From: Bacillus sp. V59.32b | Lineage (GTDB): Bacteria > Bacillota > Bacilli > Bacillales > DSM-1321 | DNA: 64,000 nt | Direction of reading: 5' to 3' | NCBI RefSeq assembly: GCF_003429085.1 | Contig: NZ_QVTC01000030.1 | Coordinates: 1 to 64,000 of the forward strand | Shown: positions 26,778-38,223 of the stretch, one piece after another | Position numbering within the stretch: the first letter of the stretch is position 1 | Layout of the letters: every line of letters begins with the position of its first letter | Program-made: the position numbers and the translations under genes | Notes under the pieces: generated by a model | Told to the model about the DNA's origin: nothing | The model's database searches: none | Seen by the model: only the letters and a program-made list of their open reading frames with translations

Positions 26778-28757
26778 GTGAAGGACGTATTTGAGCTAGT
26801 CTCAAAATATTCACCTCAGGGAGATCAGCCGGAAGCGATCCGGCAGATCATTGATGGTTTAAATAAAGGAAAAAAACATCAGACACTGCTTGGTGCGACG
26901 GGTACGGGCAAAACGTTCACTATGTCGAATGTCATAAAGGAAGTGAACAAGCCGACGCTTGTCATTGCCCACAATAAAACGCTGGCTGGCCAGCTATATA
27001 GTGAATTTAAAGAATTTTTCCCAAATAACGCCGTTGAATACTTTGTCAGCTATTATGACTATTACCAACCGGAAGCTTATGTGCCATCTACAGACACCTT
27101 CATTGAAAAGGACGCGAGCATCAATGATGAAATCGATAAACTGCGGCACTCAGCCACTTCGTCCTTATTCGAACGCAAGGATGTCATCATTATTGCCAGT
27201 GTATCCTGCATTTATGGTCTCGGTTCTCCGGAAGAGTACAGGGAGATGGTCGTTTCACTTCGCACCGGCATGGAAATGGATAGAAATACGCTGCTGCACC
27301 GACTGGTTGACATCCAATATGAAAGAAATGATATTGCCTTCCAACGCGGGACGTTCCGAGTACGGGGAGATGTAGTCGAAATCTTCCCGGCTTCACGTGA
27401 TGAACATTGCATGAGGGTTGAGTTCTTTGGCGATGAAATCGACCGGATTCGTGAAGTGGATGCATTGACAGGAGAAATTATCGGCGAGCGGGATCATATT
27501 GCGATTTTTCCGGCATCCCACTTCGTTACCAGGGAAGAAAAAATGAAATTGGCAATCGCCAATATCGAAAAAGAATTGGAAGAACGTTTAGTCGAGCTTC
27601 GTGAAGATGAAAAGCTCCTTGAGGCCCAGCGTATTGAACAAAGAACGAGATATGATCTTGAAATGATGAGCGAAATGGGTTTCTGTTCAGGAATTGAAAA
27701 CTATTCCCGCCAACTTACATTAAGGCCTGCAGGTTCGACACCCTATACGCTGTTGGATTATTTTCCAGAAGACTTCCTGCTTGTCGTGGACGAGTCGCAT
27801 GTATCGCTTCCACAAATACGCGGGATGTTCAATGGAGACCAGGCCCGCAAGCAGGTGCTTGTTGACCACGGCTTCCGTTTGCCTTCCGCGATGGATAACA
27901 GGCCACTCAGATTTGAAGAGTTTGAGAAAAAAGTGGGTCAGGCTGTATATGTTTCCGCGACTCCGGGACCTTATGAAATTGATCATACCCCTGAGATGGT
28001 TGAGCAGATCATCAGGCCTACTGGTTTATTGGATCCAATCATTGATGTCCGCCCCATTGAAGGGCAGATTGATGATTTAATCGGCGAAATCCAGGAGCGA
28101 GTTAAAAAGAATGAGCGCGTGCTTGTTACGACTTTAACCAAGAAAATGTCCGAAGACCTGACCGATTACTTAAAAGAAATCGGCATTAAAGTTCAATATC
28201 TGCATTCTGAGGTAAAGACATTAGATCGGATTGAAATCATCCGCGAGCTTAGGATGGGGAAGTATGATGTTTTGGTGGGGATCAACCTGCTTAGGGAAGG
28301 ATTGGATATCCCGGAGGTTTCCTTGGTTACGATTTTAGATGCCGATAAGGAAGGTTTCCTTCGCTCAGAGCGGTCATTGATTCAGACAATCGGACGTGCT
28401 GCCCGGAACGCAAATGGCCGTGTCATCATGTATGCAGACCGAATGACGAACTCGATGGAACTGGCGATAAGTGAAACAAAACGACGTCGGGAAATACAGG
28501 AGAAATACAATAAAGAGCATGGCGTTGTTCCACAAACGATCCAAAAGGATATTAGAGAAGGAATTAGAGCTACCCATGCCGCGGAAGAACAGGAACAATA
28601 TAATCCTGCACCAAGCTTGGCTAATATGACGAAAAAAGAACGCGAGAAGATGATGGCAAGTATGGAAAAAGAGATGAAGCAAGCGGCGAAAGCATTGGAT
28701 TTCGAACGAGCCGCAGAGCTTCGTGATTTGCTGCTAGAGTTAAAAGCGGAAGGATGA
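26778..28757 (+). CDS. uvrB: Excinuclease ABC subunit B
   Basis: 659 residues, start GTG behind GGGAGGT. Walker A GATGTGKT is at 39-46, the DNA-clamping beta-hairpin with [12 protein letters not shown] near 93-104, DESH box and helicase motifs (TIGRAARN) follow, and the UvrC/UvrA-interacting UVR helix pair is at the C-terminus (about 620-655, [20 protein letters not shown]). UvrB receives damaged DNA from UvrA and positions UvrC for incision in nucleotide excision repair. It is 7 bp upstream of uvrA and shares its SOS control. Confidence 0.98.
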   Translation: MKDVFELVSKYSPQGDQPEAIRQIIDGLNKGKKHQTLLGATGTGKTFTMSNVIKEVNKPTLVIAHNKTLAGQLYSEFKEFFPNNAVEYFVSYYDYYQPEAYVPSTDTFIEKDASINDEIDKLRHSATSSLFERKDVIIIASVSCIYGLGSPEEYREMVVSLRTGMEMDRNTLLHRLVDIQYERNDIAFQRGTFRVRGDVVEIFPASRDEHCMRVEFFGDEIDRIREVDALTGEIIGERDHIAIFPASHFVTREEKMKLAIANIEKELEERLVELREDEKLLEAQRIEQRTRYDLEMMSEMGFCSGIENYSRQLTLRPAGSTPYTLLDYFPEDFLLVVDESHVSLPQIRGMFNGDQARKQVLVDHGFRLPSAMDNRPLRFEEFEKKVGQAVYVSATPGPYEIDHTPEMVEQIIRPTGLLDPIIDVRPIEGQIDDLIGEIQERVKKNERVLVTTLTKKMSEDLTDYLKEIGIKVQYLHSEVKTLDRIEIIRELRMGKYDVLVGINLLREGLDIPEVSLVTILDADKEGFLRSERSLIQTIGRAARNANGRVIMYADRMTNSMELAISETKRRREIQEKYNKEHGVVPQTIQKDIREGIRATHAAEEQEQYNPAPSLANMTKKEREKMMASMEKEMKQAAKALDFERAAELRDLLLELKAEG

Positions 28758-28764
28758 CGAGACA

Positions 28765-31641
28765 ATGGTAATGGATAAACTCATCGTTAAAGGCGCCAGA
28801 GCGCATAACCTGAAAAATATTGATGTCACCATTCCCAGAGATAAGCTGGTCGTTCTGACAGGATTATCAGGTTCAGGCAAATCGTCTTTAGCCTTTGATA
28901 CGATATATGCGGAAGGACAGCGACGTTATGTGGAGTCGTTGTCTGCTTACGCCCGCCAATTTTTAGGGCAAATGGACAAACCGGATGTCGATTCGATTGA
29001 AGGTCTATCGCCAGCGATTTCAATCGACCAGAAAACGACGAGCCGGAATCCGCGCTCCACTGTGGGAACCGTAACGGAGATTTATGATTATTTGCGTTTA
29101 TTGTATGCACGTGTCGGCCGGCCGACATGCCCCATTCATAATATAGAAATCACTTCGCAAACCATTGAGCAAATGGTTGACAGAATTATGGAGTATCCTG
29201 AACGCACCAAGCTGCAGGTACTCGCTCCGCTGGTTTCCGGCAGAAAAGGCACTCATGCTAAGGTACTTGAGGACATTAAGAAACAAGGGTATGTCCGGGC
29301 TCGTATTAATGGAGAAATACATGATCTGGGCGATGAAATCAGTCTTGAAAAGAATAAAAAGCATTCAATTGAGGTGATCATCGACCGAATCGTTGTAAAG
29401 GAAGGCGTTTCTGCTCGTCTTGCCGATTCGTTGGAGAATTCATTGAAGCTGGGTGAGGGGAAAGTAATCATCGATGTGAACGGTGAGGAAGAGCTCCTTT
29501 TCAGTGAACATCACGCATGTCCATACTGCGGTTTTTCAATTGGAGAGCTTGAGCCAAGAATGTTTTCTTTCAACAGTCCTTTCGGAGCTTGTCCCGACTG
29601 TGACGGCCTTGGTTCTAAACTTGAGGTAGACATAGCACTTGTGATTCCGGACAGGGATCTTACCCTTCGCCAGCATGCAATTGCCCCATGGGAGCCGACC
29701 AGCTCACAGTATTATCCGCAATTGCTCGAAGCGATCGCGAATCATTTTGGCATTGATATGGATGTGCCGGTTAAAGATTTGTCCGAAGCGGCTGTGGATA
29801 AAATATTATACGGTTCCAAAAAAGATAAAATCTACTTCAGGTATGAAAACGATTTTGGGCAGGTCCGAGAAAATTACCTTCAATTTGAAGGCATCTTAAA
29901 AAATGTAGAACGCCGTTACAAAGAAACGAGCTCTGATTGGACTAGGGAGCAGATGGAAAAATATATGGCTGAGCATGATTGCCAAACCTGTAAGGGATAC
30001 AGACTGAAGCGTGAAAGTCTTGCTGTATTGATTCAAGGCCAGCATATTAGCCAGACCACTTCACTTTCCATTAAAGAGGCTTTGGATTTTTATAATAATC
30101 TTGAGTTGACGGAAAAGGAAAGAAAAATTTCGAATCTGATTTTGCGGGAAATTGAAGAACGCCTGGGTTTCCTCTCAAATGTAGGGCTTGAATATTTATC
30201 TTTAAGCCGTGCGGCCGGCACACTTTCTGGCGGGGAGGCTCAGCGTATTCGCCTTGCTACCCAGATCGGATCTCGCCTGACCGGAGTTCTTTATATCCTC
30301 GATGAACCGTCAATCGGCCTTCATCAACGGGATAATGACCGACTGATTGATACGTTAAAGAATATGCGCGATATCGGCAATACTCTGATTGTGGTTGAAC
30401 ATGATGAGGATACGATGATGGCTGCTGACTATCTTATTGATGTTGGTCCTGGTGCGGGTGTGCATGGGGGAGAAATCATTTCAGCCGGAACTCCTGAACA
30501 TGTTATGGAAGATCCGAACTCGATAACGGGACAATATCTATCAGGGAAGAAATTCATTCCACTTCCACTTGAGCGCCGCAAGAGCGACGGAAGGTTTGTG
30601 GAAATTAAAGGCGCAAAGGAAAATAACTTAAAGAATGTTAACGTCAAATTCCCGCTTGGTAACTTTATAGCTGTTACTGGTGTTTCAGGTTCGGGTAAGA
30701 GTACCTTGATTAATGAAATCCTTCATAAGACGCTCGCCCAAAAGCTGAATCGCGCAAAGACAAAGCCAGGACAGTTTAAAGAGATTAAAGGAATTGAACA
30801 TCTTGAAAAAGTCATTGATATAGACCAATCGCCAATAGGCAGGACACCGCGTTCCAATCCGGCTACTTATATAGGTGTTTTCGATGACATCCGCGATGTT
30901 TATGCCACCACAAATGAAGCAAAGATTCGCGGATATAAAAAAGGACGCTTTAGCTTTAACGTAAAAGGCGGCCGCTGTGAGGCCTGCCGTGGCGATGGAA
31001 TCATTAAGATTGAAATGCATTTTCTTCCTGACGTTTACGTTCCATGTGAAGTTTGTCATGGAAAGCGATATAATCGTGAGACGCTGGAAGTGAAATATAA
31101 AGGCAAAAATATTTCTGAAATTCTTGATATGACGGTGGAAGATGCACTCCCATTCTTTGAAAACATTCCGAAAATCAGAAGGAAGCTGCAAACGATTTAT
31201 GATGTTGGTCTTGGATACATTACACTTGGACAGCCGGCTACGACTCTTTCCGGAGGAGAAGCTCAGCGTGTGAAACTTGCTTCGGAGTTGCATAAACGTT
31301 CAAACGGGCGTTCATTTTATATCCTCGACGAACCGACGACCGGGCTGCATGTCGATGATATTTCCAGACTGTTGGTCGTTTTACAGCGGCTCGTGGAGAA
31401 TGGTGATACCGTTCTTGTGATCGAACATAATCTCGATGTGATCAAAGCAGCGGATTATATTGTCGATCTTGGTCCTGAAGGCGGGGATAAAGGCGGAACG
31501 ATCGTGGCAACGGGAACACCAGAGCAAATCATTAAGGAAGAAGAATCACATACCGGCAAATATCTAAAGTCAGTTTTAACCCGTGACCAGATTCGTATGG
31601 AAAAATGGATTGAAGAAAAAGAACATGAACATGTAAAGTAG
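28765..31641 (+). CDS. uvrA: Excinuclease ABC subunit A
   Basis: 958 residues, the usual size. Two ABC ATPase modules: Walker [10 protein letters not shown] near 33-41 and GVSGSGKST near 640, each with LSGGEAQR signatures. Zinc fingers are visible as CPYCGFS...CPDC and CEACRGDG...CEVCHG. As a dimer with UvrB it scans DNA for bulky lesions. ATG 28765 is used; a second ATG six bases on is also possible. The unit ends in a clear terminator. Confidence 0.98.
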   Translation: MVMDKLIVKGARAHNLKNIDVTIPRDKLVVLTGLSGSGKSSLAFDTIYAEGQRRYVESLSAYARQFLGQMDKPDVDSIEGLSPAISIDQKTTSRNPRSTVGTVTEIYDYLRLLYARVGRPTCPIHNIEITSQTIEQMVDRIMEYPERTKLQVLAPLVSGRKGTHAKVLEDIKKQGYVRARINGEIHDLGDEISLEKNKKHSIEVIIDRIVVKEGVSARLADSLENSLKLGEGKVIIDVNGEEELLFSEHHACPYCGFSIGELEPRMFSFNSPFGACPDCDGLGSKLEVDIALVIPDRDLTLRQHAIAPWEPTSSQYYPQLLEAIANHFGIDMDVPVKDLSEAAVDKILYGSKKDKIYFRYENDFGQVRENYLQFEGILKNVERRYKETSSDWTREQMEKYMAEHDCQTCKGYRLKRESLAVLIQGQHISQTTSLSIKEALDFYNNLELTEKERKISNLILREIEERLGFLSNVGLEYLSLSRAAGTLSGGEAQRIRLATQIGSRLTGVLYILDEPSIGLHQRDNDRLIDTLKNMRDIGNTLIVVEHDEDTMMAADYLIDVGPGAGVHGGEIISAGTPEHVMEDPNSITGQYLSGKKFIPLPLERRKSDGRFVEIKGAKENNLKNVNVKFPLGNFIAVTGVSGSGKSTLINEILHKTLAQKLNRAKTKPGQFKEIKGIEHLEKVIDIDQSPIGRTPRSNPATYIGVFDDIRDVYATTNEAKIRGYKKGRFSFNVKGGRCEACRGDGIIKIEMHFLPDVYVPCEVCHGKRYNRETLEVKYKGKNISEILDMTVEDALPFFENIPKIRRKLQTIYDVGLGYITLGQPATTLSGGEAQRVKLASELHKRSNGRSFYILDEPTTGLHVDDISRLLVVLQRLVENGDTVLVIEHNLDVIKAADYIVDLGPEGGDKGGTIVATGTPEQIIKEEESHTGKYLKSVLTRDQIRMEKWIEEKEHEHVK

Positions 31642-31645
31642 AGCG

Positions 31646-31675
31646 AAGCAAGCCATGAGGCTTGCTTTATTTTTG
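31646..31675 (+). terminator. Intrinsic terminator after uvrA
   Basis: AAGCAAGCC (31646-31654) / GGCTTGCTT (31659-31667) with an ATGA loop and TTATTTTT tail. Confidence 0.92.
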
Positions 31676-31875
31676 GCAGAAAGGGACGCAATAACTTTCC
31701 TTTCTGCATAAAGCTGAACACAGACTAAGTGCCGCCACGTCCTTATGTCTTACACCGACGCCAGCGCATCCTGCGCTAGTGATGCATCGCTGTCGTAGAA
31801 TTCCTTGTTGTGGGCCTCAACTTCGTCACATCTTCGCTTTACGGCTCGTCAAACGACGAGTTTTCTTTATCGCTT
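31676..31875. repeat. Dispersed structured repeat, copy A
   Basis: A 200-bp non-coding element with two conserved hairpins. Stem 1 is GCAGAAAGG (31676-31684) / CCTTTCTGC (31699-31707). Stem 2 is CTCGTC-AAAC-GACGAG (about 31845-31860) followed by TTTTCTTTATC. The middle (31723-31780, GACTAAG...GCCAC...CATCCTG) matches copy B at 33258-33315, and both ends match copy C at 38637-38732. The region up to the yvlB start (32118) holds no gene; a TGTCGAA heptamer lies at 31992-31998. Confidence 0.8.
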
Positions 31876-32118
31876 GTTGTCTGTTCATGTCTTTTGGATT
31901 CTTAATCAATCGTTTAATTGAAACGATAAGAAAGATAATATTTCCGGGGAAATGCGGATATATTCCCAGGAGTAAGTTGTCGATACACTGCTGTCGAATA
32001 TTACTGGTGAAATGTTTGTGCCATGATAAAATGAATTCAATATGAAACTTTCTGCAACTGGTTGCGTAAACATTATAAGTGAATTCATTTTACTCATATA
32101 GTAAAGGTGGGGAAGTAA

Positions 32119-33219
32119 ATGCAGGAGGAAAAGAAGCGGATTTTACAATTGGTTCAGGAAGGGAAATTATCTGCTGATGACGCGTTGGCTTTGCTGACAG
32201 AACTGGATAAAGCCGAACAGGAAAGCGGAAAAAAAGAAGAAAGCCTTGTTCATGAGCTTGCACCGGTCAATAAGTTTGAAGAATCTGACGAGAAATCACA
32301 TGATTCCTTTCAGAAAAAAATCCACTCCTCAAAAGACAAAGTCATCGATTTTATCGATAGTGCCATCAAAAAAATGAAGGAAGCCGACTTGGATTTCAAC
32401 TTTGGTGCTTCCGTAGACATCGCCCATATATTCCACCAAAATCAGACCTTCTTTAAAGAAATCAACATTGAAATAGCAAACGGAAAAGCCAACCTTATTC
32501 CTTGGGATCAGCAGGACTTGCGGGTAGAATGCCAAGCGAAAATATACAGAGTAAACAATCAGGATGAGGCGAGAAGCATCTTTTTGCGGGACGTCCTTTT
32601 TTCAGCAAACGAATATAGCTTTCAATTCGCCGCAAGACAAAAGTCAATGAAGATTGAAGCAAATATCTATGTACCGAAATCTCATTATGACCAAGTGAAT
32701 ATAAGGTTATTCAATGGTTCGATAAGCGGGGAAAATCTGCAGTTTGAAAAAATGAAGGCCAAAACAGCTAATGGGGCGATTACTTTCAACCAGCTTTCCG
32801 GTGAAAAAGCCGAGTTTGAAACCGGTAACGGCGCAATAACAGTTGAACATGCGCACTTAGAAAAAATCGAGGCTGAAACACTTAACGGTTCGATTGTTAC
32901 TGATGGTTATTTTAATAAAATAGACGCCCAGTCCTTTTCCGGTGATATATCCTGCTACTTCCCTGGCCGCAAGGGAGATTATATTCACGCAAAAACAGTA
33001 ACCGGAAAAATATACGTGAACCTGGAGTCGGGTACGGCTGTTCATGGAGAGCTAAAGTCCAATATCGGCAGTTTGCATGTGAACCTTCCGGGTATTGAAG
33101 TGGTAGAAGAAAAAAATGAAGTGGTCCAAAAGGTGCTTACGTTTAAAACAGCACGTCTCGATGAACCGGCACTGCATATTTTCGCCGATACAAAGACAGG
33201 ATCTATAACTATCAATTAA
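32119..33219 (+). CDS. yvlB: YvlB-family DUF4097 protein
   Basis: 366 residues. The N-terminal helix pair MQEEKKRILQLVQEGKLS followed by DDALALLTEL is the short oligomerisation motif common to this family. Residues about 100-366 form a repetitive beta-helix-like DUF4097 region (recurring A-x-NGAI and E-x-NGSI turns). RBS AGGTGGGGA. In B. subtilis yvlB belongs to the envelope-stress-associated yvlABCD operon between uvrA and hprK. Here yvlC and yvlD are missing; a minus-strand amidase gene takes their place. Molecular function is unknown. Confidence 0.88.
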   Translation: MQEEKKRILQLVQEGKLSADDALALLTELDKAEQESGKKEESLVHELAPVNKFEESDEKSHDSFQKKIHSSKDKVIDFIDSAIKKMKEADLDFNFGASVDIAHIFHQNQTFFKEINIEIANGKANLIPWDQQDLRVECQAKIYRVNNQDEARSIFLRDVLFSANEYSFQFAARQKSMKIEANIYVPKSHYDQVNIRLFNGSISGENLQFEKMKAKTANGAITFNQLSGEKAEFETGNGAITVEHAHLEKIEAETLNGSIVTDGYFNKIDAQSFSGDISCYFPGRKGDYIHAKTVTGKIYVNLESGTAVHGELKSNIGSLHVNLPGIEVVEEKNEVVQKVLTFKTARLDEPALHIFADTKTGSITIN

Positions 33220-33227
33220 ATTAGAAA

Positions 33228-33311
33228 AGCGCAAGCGCCCTGGAAGTAAGGGACATCGACTAAGACCTGCCACATCGTTATGCCTTACGTCGATGCCAGC
33301 CCATCCTGGGC
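33228..33311. repeat. Dispersed repeat, copy B
   Basis: It begins AAAGCGCAAGCGCCC, a motif I remember from many Bacillus intergenic repeats, and contains GACTAAG-N3-TGCCACATCGTTATG and CGATGCCAGCCCATCCTG, closely matching the middle of copy A. It directly follows yvlB and merges into a terminator. Confidence 0.72.
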
Positions 33312-33350
33312 AAGTCCGGCAAAGGAAACTACTTTGCCGGACTTCTTTTT
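33312..33350. terminator. Bidirectional intrinsic terminator
   Basis: A perfect 13-bp stem AAGTCCGGCAAAG (33312-33324) / CTTTGCCGGACTT (33332-33344) followed by CTTTTT on the plus strand, between convergent genes. Confidence 0.9.
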
Positions 33351-34025
33351 CTAGATAATCGTGCCCTCAAAGCCAGCTGCTTTTAATCTTTTTACAAGTT
33401 CTTCGGCATTACTCTTGGTTTTGAATGCACCTGTCTGAACACGGTAAATGGCTGTATTTCTTGGAGTTTCAGGAAGTTCAAGCCGGAAATGCTGGACAAT
33501 ACTCTTCACAATCGCTTTCGCGCAGAGCTTCCGGTAATCTTCTGAACGGAGGAGAGACGCTTCAAGGTGGTTTGTCATAAAGCCGCATTCGACAAGAACA
33601 GCTGGACATTTTGTTTCGCGAAGAACATGGAAATCACCTGTTTTCACACCGCGGTCGATAAGACCGGTCAAGTCAGTCATATTAGTTTGGATTCTTTTCG
33701 CGAGAGACAGTGATTCTTGCGGTTTCGTCGCGTACACGAATGTCTCGATTCCTCCCGCATCGTTCCAAGAGCCGTTTCCAAATGCGTTTGCGTGAATGGA
33801 AATATACACATCAGCTTTTAGCGCATTTGCCTGGTCTGTTCTTCGGCGAAGCGGAATGTCCTCGCGGTCGGAATGGGCAAAGTAGACTGTAACTTCTGCA
33901 TACTTGTCCAGCAATGATTTCGCTTCGGAAGCGACGGCGCGATTAAATTCATACTCCCGCATCCCATCGGGTGTGCGTTTTCCAGGCGTCTGATAACCGT
34001 GCCCCGCATCAAGCATAATTTTCAT
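33351..34025 (-). CDS. N-acetylmuramoyl-L-alanine amidase, CwlC-like, with SPOR repeat
   Basis: 224 residues. Amidase_3 domain at about 1-180 with zinc ligands in DAGHG, MREYEFN, SIHANAF and catalytic Glu in VLVECGF. There is no signal peptide. A single partial SPOR repeat (YRVQTGAFKTKSNAEELVK) closes the protein at about 192-224. This design is that of CwlC (about 255 residues), a cytoplasmic-type amidase that helps dissolve the mother-cell wall late in sporulation. RBS AAGGAGGAAC is strong. It is inserted, in reverse, between yvlB and hprK. Confidence 0.85.
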   Translation of the reverse strand: MKIMLDAGHGYQTPGKRTPDGMREYEFNRAVASEAKSLLDKYAEVTVYFAHSDREDIPLRRRTDQANALKADVYISIHANAFGNGSWNDAGGIETFVYATKPQESLSLAKRIQTNMTDLTGLIDRGVKTGDFHVLRETKCPAVLVECGFMTNHLEASLLRSEDYRKLCAKAIVKSIVQHFRLELPETPRNTAIYRVQTGAFKTKSNAEELVKRLKAAGFEGTII

Positions 34026-34184
34026 TATCGTTCCTCCTTTCTATAAGATTTTTTGCAAAGCGGTGTCTCGCCCCTATCATATAAACGAATGAGTAATTAG
34101 TAGCGTCTTTATTAAGAAATGTTCCTATATCGCTTATTAGAATGATTAAGGAAAATCTCAAGAATGTTTTTTGGCCTGCATTAT

Positions 34185-34212
34185 TTGGTTCTTTCACAAA
34201 AAATGCTAAAAT
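34185..34212 (+). promoter_or_regulatory. Promoter of the hprK-lgt operon
   Basis: TTGGTT (34185-34190), 16 bp, TAAAAT (34207-34212) with TGC extended -10. The start codon is 45 bp downstream. Confidence 0.55.
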
Positions 34213-34257
34213 AGAGAAGGAACTTTACAATCAACTCCAGTGGGAGGAATTACATAA

Positions 34258-35193
34258 ATGGCTAAAGTACGTGTAAAAGATGTAATCGATACATTTCATT
34301 TAGAACTGATCAGCGGGGAAGAGGGGGTTAATAGGCCGATTGTCACCAGTGACCTGTCGCGTCCGGGACTTGAGATTGCCGGCTTTTTCGATTACTATCC
34401 GGCTGAACGTCTTCAACTGCTTGGGATGACGGAAATGAGTTTTTACGATAAGCTGAGTGAACCGGAACAAAAGATCAGAATGGAGCAGCTTTGCCGCGAT
34501 ATCACTCCCGGGATTATCATTACCCGCGGTCAGGATGTCCCTGTTGAATTGATTCAAGCATCGGAGCGTGAATCGGTGCCGGTGATGAGATCGAACATGA
34601 AGACAACCAGATTGTTCAGTCATTTGACCAATTTTCTTGAAAGTAAGCTGGCCCCTACTACTGCGGTGCATGGGGTTTTGATTGATATATATGGAGTGGG
34701 TGTTTTGATTACCGGTAAAAGCGGCGTTGGTAAAAGTGAGACCGCCCTTGAACTGGTTAAAAGAGGACACCGGCTTGTCGCCGATGATTGTGTTGAAATC
34801 AGGCAGGAAGATCAGGATACGCTGGTCGGTAATGCTCCTGAGTTAATCGAGCATCTGCTCGAGATTCGTGGCCTGGGGATCATTAACGTCATGACGTTGT
34901 TTGGTGCAGGGGCGGTGCGCAGCAATAAGAAAATATCACTCGTGATCAATCTTGAACTTTGGGAAAAAAATAAGCAGTACGACCGGGTAGGCCTGGACGA
35001 AGAAACGATGAAAATTATTGATACGGATATCACCAAATTGACCGTGCCTGTCCGGCCTGGCCGGAACCTGGCCGTTATTATCGAGGTTGCGGCGATGAAC
35101 TTCCGATTGAAGCGGATGGGCGTTAACGCGGCTGAACAATTTTCGAGCCGTTTGAACAATGCCATCGCCGAGGGAGATCATGAAGAACTATAA
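34258..35193 (+). CDS. hprK: HPr kinase/phosphorylase
   Basis: 311 residues. Walker [10 protein letters not shown] at about 154-162 and the family signature near the C-terminus ([20 protein letters not shown]) are intact. It phosphorylates Ser46 of HPr, and of Crh encoded at 53.9 kb in this window, in response to fructose-1,6-bisphosphate, and reverses the reaction with phosphate. It thus controls CcpA-mediated carbon catabolite repression. RBS GGGAGGA. First gene of an operon with lgt, yvoD, ppaX and yvoF; PpaX removes the pyrophosphate the phosphorylase makes. Confidence 0.98.
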   Translation: MAKVRVKDVIDTFHLELISGEEGVNRPIVTSDLSRPGLEIAGFFDYYPAERLQLLGMTEMSFYDKLSEPEQKIRMEQLCRDITPGIIITRGQDVPVELIQASERESVPVMRSNMKTTRLFSHLTNFLESKLAPTTAVHGVLIDIYGVGVLITGKSGVGKSETALELVKRGHRLVADDCVEIRQEDQDTLVGNAPELIEHLLEIRGLGIINVMTLFGAGAVRSNKKISLVINLELWEKNKQYDRVGLDEETMKIIDTDITKLTVPVRPGRNLAVIIEVAAMNFRLKRMGVNAAEQFSSRLNNAIAEGDHEEL

Positions 35194-35237
35194 ATTACAC
35201 ATCGATATTAAGAAATGAGCGAAAAGAGGGAGTTTGA

Positions 35238-36050
35238 ATGGAAGAAGGAATAAAGCCTTTAAACCCGATTGCCTTTGAATTGGGATCGCTTCAGGTACAT
35301 TGGTATGGCTTGATTATCGGTACCGGTGTACTGCTTGCGCTTTATCTGGCTGTCAGGGAATCAGAAAGAAGAGGGCTCAACAAGGATGCGTTTGTGGACT
35401 TAATTTTATATGCAGTTCCTATTGCGATTATCAGTGCCAGAATTTATTATGTGATATTTGAATGGGATTATTATAGCCAGAATCCCGGGGAAATTATCGC
35501 TATTTGGAATGGTGGAATTGCCATTCATGGAGCGCTCATTGGTTCTGTTGTGACCGCCATCGTGTTTGCAAGGATTAAGAAGTTGTCTTTTTGGAAAATC
35601 GCCGATATAGCGGCGCCGAGTATCCTGTTAGGGCAGGCAATTGGGCGTTGGGGGAACTTTATGAATCAGGAAGCGCATGGAGGAGAAGTAAGCAGATCCT
35701 TTCTGGAAGGTCTTTTTCTTCCGGATTTCATCATTAATCAAATGTACATAAACGGTTCCTATTATCATCCGACATTCTTATATGAATCTGTTTGGAATAT
35801 TGCCGGGGTTGTCATTCTGATTCTACTCAGGAAAGCCAACCTGCGTCAGGGAGAACTTTTTCTAGGATACGTCATCTGGTATTCGGTTGGACGTTTCTTT
35901 ATCGAGGATCTTCGTACAGACAGCCTAATGCTTACAGAAACACTTCGGATCGCACAGGTAATCTCGATTGTCTTAATAGTGGTCGCGGTAGGTTTAATAA
36001 TAGTCAGAAGAATGCGCGGCTATGCGGATAAGAGATATTTAGAATCATAA
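35238..36050 (+). CDS. lgt: Prolipoprotein diacylglyceryl transferase
   Basis: 270 residues with seven membrane helices and the Lgt signature [14 protein letters not shown]. It transfers diacylglycerol from phosphatidylglycerol to the lipobox Cys of prolipoproteins at the membrane's outer face. The lipoproteins in this window (CccB, the VCBS and LprI-like proteins) would be its substrates. RBS GAGGGAG; 44 bp after hprK. Confidence 0.97.
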   Translation: MEEGIKPLNPIAFELGSLQVHWYGLIIGTGVLLALYLAVRESERRGLNKDAFVDLILYAVPIAIISARIYYVIFEWDYYSQNPGEIIAIWNGGIAIHGALIGSVVTAIVFARIKKLSFWKIADIAAPSILLGQAIGRWGNFMNQEAHGGEVSRSFLEGLFLPDFIINQMYINGSYYHPTFLYESVWNIAGVVILILLRKANLRQGELFLGYVIWYSVGRFFIEDLRTDSLMLTETLRIAQVISIVLIVVAVGLIIVRRMRGYADKRYLES

Positions 36051-36079
36051 AGCATATAGCTGGCAAGAGGTGAAGGGAA

Positions 36080-37027
36080 ATGACAAAGGAATCTGTTAAA
36101 AAAGGACTGCTTGCCGGTCTGCATACGACATGGACACTGGGGAAAGTTATTTTTCCCGTCACACTCATTATTTCAATACTTCAATATACACCCGTACTGG
36201 GCTGGATTACGACAATCATCGCTCCATTGATGCATCTGTTTGGACTTCCAGGAGAAGCAGCGATTCCGCTTGTACTCGGTAAGTTCTTGAATCTATACGC
36301 CGGGATTGCTGGAATATTGACGCTCGAACTCTCAGTGAAAGAAGTATTTATCATTGCCATTATGCTTTCTTTTTCCCACAATCTGTTGATTGAATCCGGG
36401 GTTGCCATGAAAGTCGGAGTCAAGCTTTGGATGATCCTAGCGGTGCGAATCGGCCTTGCAGTGATTTCAGCTGTTGTGATCAACCTGGTCTGGAATGGCG
36501 GGAGCGACACAGCAAAGTACGGTTTTATAAGCAGCGCTGCACCGGAGTTGGAGGGTGCTGGAGCTATCGTTTTGTACGGGATTGAAAAAGCGCTTGCCGG
36601 AATTCTTCAGCTGGCGATCATTGTGATTCCGCTTATGGTCATTATCCAAATTATGAAAGATCTAAAATGGCTTGATGCCTTTTCTCGGCTGCTCGCCCCA
36701 TTTATGCGGATTCTTGGTATGAAACCTAATGCTTCGATGACGCTTGTGGCCGGTTTGACGATTGGGCTCGCATATGGTGCGGGCGTGATGATTCAGGCAG
36801 TTCAAGAGGACAATGTAAGCAAAAAAGATATCACATTGGCGTTTATCTTTTTGGTCGCCTGCCATGCCGTTGTGGAGGATACCTTGATATTTGTGCCCCT
36901 GGGAATTCCTGTCTTGCCGTTATTACTAATAAGGGTTGTTGTTGCTTTATTATTAACGATAACGGTAGGGTACTTATGGAATCGTGCTGATATTACAAGA
37001 AGGAAGGAAGCCACATATGGGCAATAA
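36080..37027 (+). CDS. yvoD: YvoD-like nucleoside recognition (Gate) domain protein
   Basis: 315 residues with about eight membrane helices. The two halves each contain a Gate-type segment ([13 protein letters not shown] and [14 protein letters not shown]) as in spore maturation and nucleoside-recognition proteins. The substrate is not known. RBS GAGGTGAAGGG. Its last 11 bases overlap ppaX. Conserved position in the hprK operon supports the name. Confidence 0.88.
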   Translation: MTKESVKKGLLAGLHTTWTLGKVIFPVTLIISILQYTPVLGWITTIIAPLMHLFGLPGEAAIPLVLGKFLNLYAGIAGILTLELSVKEVFIIAIMLSFSHNLLIESGVAMKVGVKLWMILAVRIGLAVISAVVINLVWNGGSDTAKYGFISSAAPELEGAGAIVLYGIEKALAGILQLAIIVIPLMVIIQIMKDLKWLDAFSRLLAPFMRILGMKPNASMTLVAGLTIGLAYGAGVMIQAVQEDNVSKKDITLAFIFLVACHAVVEDTLIFVPLGIPVLPLLLIRVVVALLLTITVGYLWNRADITRRKEATYGQ

Positions 37028-37670
37028 GATTACAACATTACTTTTTGATTTAGACGGAACACTGATTAATACAAACGACTTGATTATTGCTTCTTTCACG
37101 GAAACACTGAATTATTATTATCCTGGTCAATATACACGGGAAGATATCTTGCCCTTTATTGGGCCATCTCTCTATGAAACTTTCCATTCAATTGACAAAG
37201 AACGGGTGGAGGAAATGATTGCCCGCTATCGTGAGCACAATGTTAAAAACCATGATGCGATGGTGACGCAATATGAAGGCGTGTATGAAACGATAAGGAT
37301 CTTGCATGAAGAAGAATACAAACTTGGCATCGTAACGACAAAGAAACGCGATGTTGTATTAAAAGGACTGAAGCTCAGCAAGCTCGATGAGTTCTTTGAA
37401 GTGATTGTCACGTTGGACGATGTCGAAAACGCCAAGCCGGATCCGGAGCCTGTACTAAAAGCGTTGCATCTTTTAGAATCATCTCCATCAGAGGCGATCA
37501 TGATCGGTGATAATCATCATGATGTCCTTGCCGGAAAAAACGCCGGGACACTGACTGCGGGTGTGGCCTGGACAGTAAAGGGCCGTGAATATCTTGAAGG
37601 CTTTGAACCGGACTATATGCTTGATCATATGGGCGACTTATTACGAATTCCTGAGGCTTCACGAAAATGA
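37017..37670 (+). CDS. ppaX: Pyrophosphatase PpaX
   Basis: 217 residues of the HAD superfamily. Motif I DLDGTL with nucleophile Asp, motif II TTKKRD and motif [16 protein letters not shown] are complete. ATG 37017 follows AAGGAAGGA; an ATG at 36984 lies within yvoD and upstream of the RBS. It hydrolyses pyrophosphate released by HPr phosphorylase, driving HPr-Ser-P dephosphorylation. The length equals the B. subtilis protein (about 216). Confidence 0.95.
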   Translation: MGNKITTLLFDLDGTLINTNDLIIASFTETLNYYYPGQYTREDILPFIGPSLYETFHSIDKERVEEMIARYREHNVKNHDAMVTQYEGVYETIRILHEEEYKLGIVTTKKRDVVLKGLKLSKLDEFFEVIVTLDDVENAKPDPEPVLKALHLLESSPSEAIMIGDNHHDVLAGKNAGTLTAGVAWTVKGREYLEGFEPDYMLDHMGDLLRIPEASRK

Positions 37671-38179
37671 GACGCACCGAAAGGCATTTTGTCGAGGGGG
37701 CTAATTCGTTATGGCATGTTTATAAAACAGTGCCGTTCTGGAAGGTTGTCAAAAACTTCATCGTGATCCAACTGGCAAGGTATACGCCATTTTTAGCGAT
37801 GAAAAGCTGGCTGTACCGCACATTTCTGAGGATGAAGGTCGGCGAGCAAACCTCATTTGCACTCATGGTCATGCTGGATGTCATGTTCCCTGAAAAAATC
37901 TCGGTCGGGCGGAATTCGGTAATTGGATATAACACTACGATTTTGGCTCATGAATATTTAATCAAGGAATATCGTCTGGGTGAGGTCCACATTGGTGACG
38001 AGGTGATGATTGGCGCCAATTCAACGATTCTGCCGGGAGTAACGATTGGCAACGGTGCGATCGTGTCGGCCGGTACCCTCGTTCATAAAGATGTGCCGGA
38101 AGGAGCTTTTGTCGGAGGGAACCCGATGAGAGTGATTTATACGAAAGAAGAAGTAGCACAGCGGGGACTATTGGAGTAA
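37667..38179 (+). CDS. yvoF: Hexapeptide-repeat acyltransferase YvoF
   Basis: 170 residues. The C-terminal two thirds has left-handed beta-helix hexapeptides ([31 protein letters not shown]) and the closing GNPMRVI of NodL/LacA/CysE-type O-acetyltransferases. The start ATGA overlaps the ppaX stop by 4 bp. Substrate unknown; operon position suggests co-expression only. Confidence 0.88.
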   Translation: MRRTERHFVEGANSLWHVYKTVPFWKVVKNFIVIQLARYTPFLAMKSWLYRTFLRMKVGEQTSFALMVMLDVMFPEKISVGRNSVIGYNTTILAHEYLIKEYRLGEVHIGDEVMIGANSTILPGVTIGNGAIVSAGTLVHKDVPEGAFVGGNPMRVIYTKEEVAQRGLLE

Positions 38180-38184
38180 AAGAA

Positions 38185-38223
38185 AAGGATTTGCCTTTGA
38201 TGGGCAAATCCTTAATTTTTTTC
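38185..38223 (+). terminator. Terminator of the hprK operon
   Basis: AAGGATTTGCC (38185-38195) / GGCAAATCCTT (38203-38213), followed by AATTTTTTTTC. The stem overlaps the last codons of the minus-strand small gene. Confidence 0.9.

Noticed and set aside
26548-26781. 77-codon frame between csbA and uvrB
   Set aside because: No RBS, it covers the LexA box and uvrB promoter, and its end overlaps the uvrB start and RBS.
31779-32045. 88-codon frame in the uvrA-yvlB gap
   Set aside because: It runs through dispersed repeat copy A, lacks an RBS and has atypical Cys/His-rich composition.
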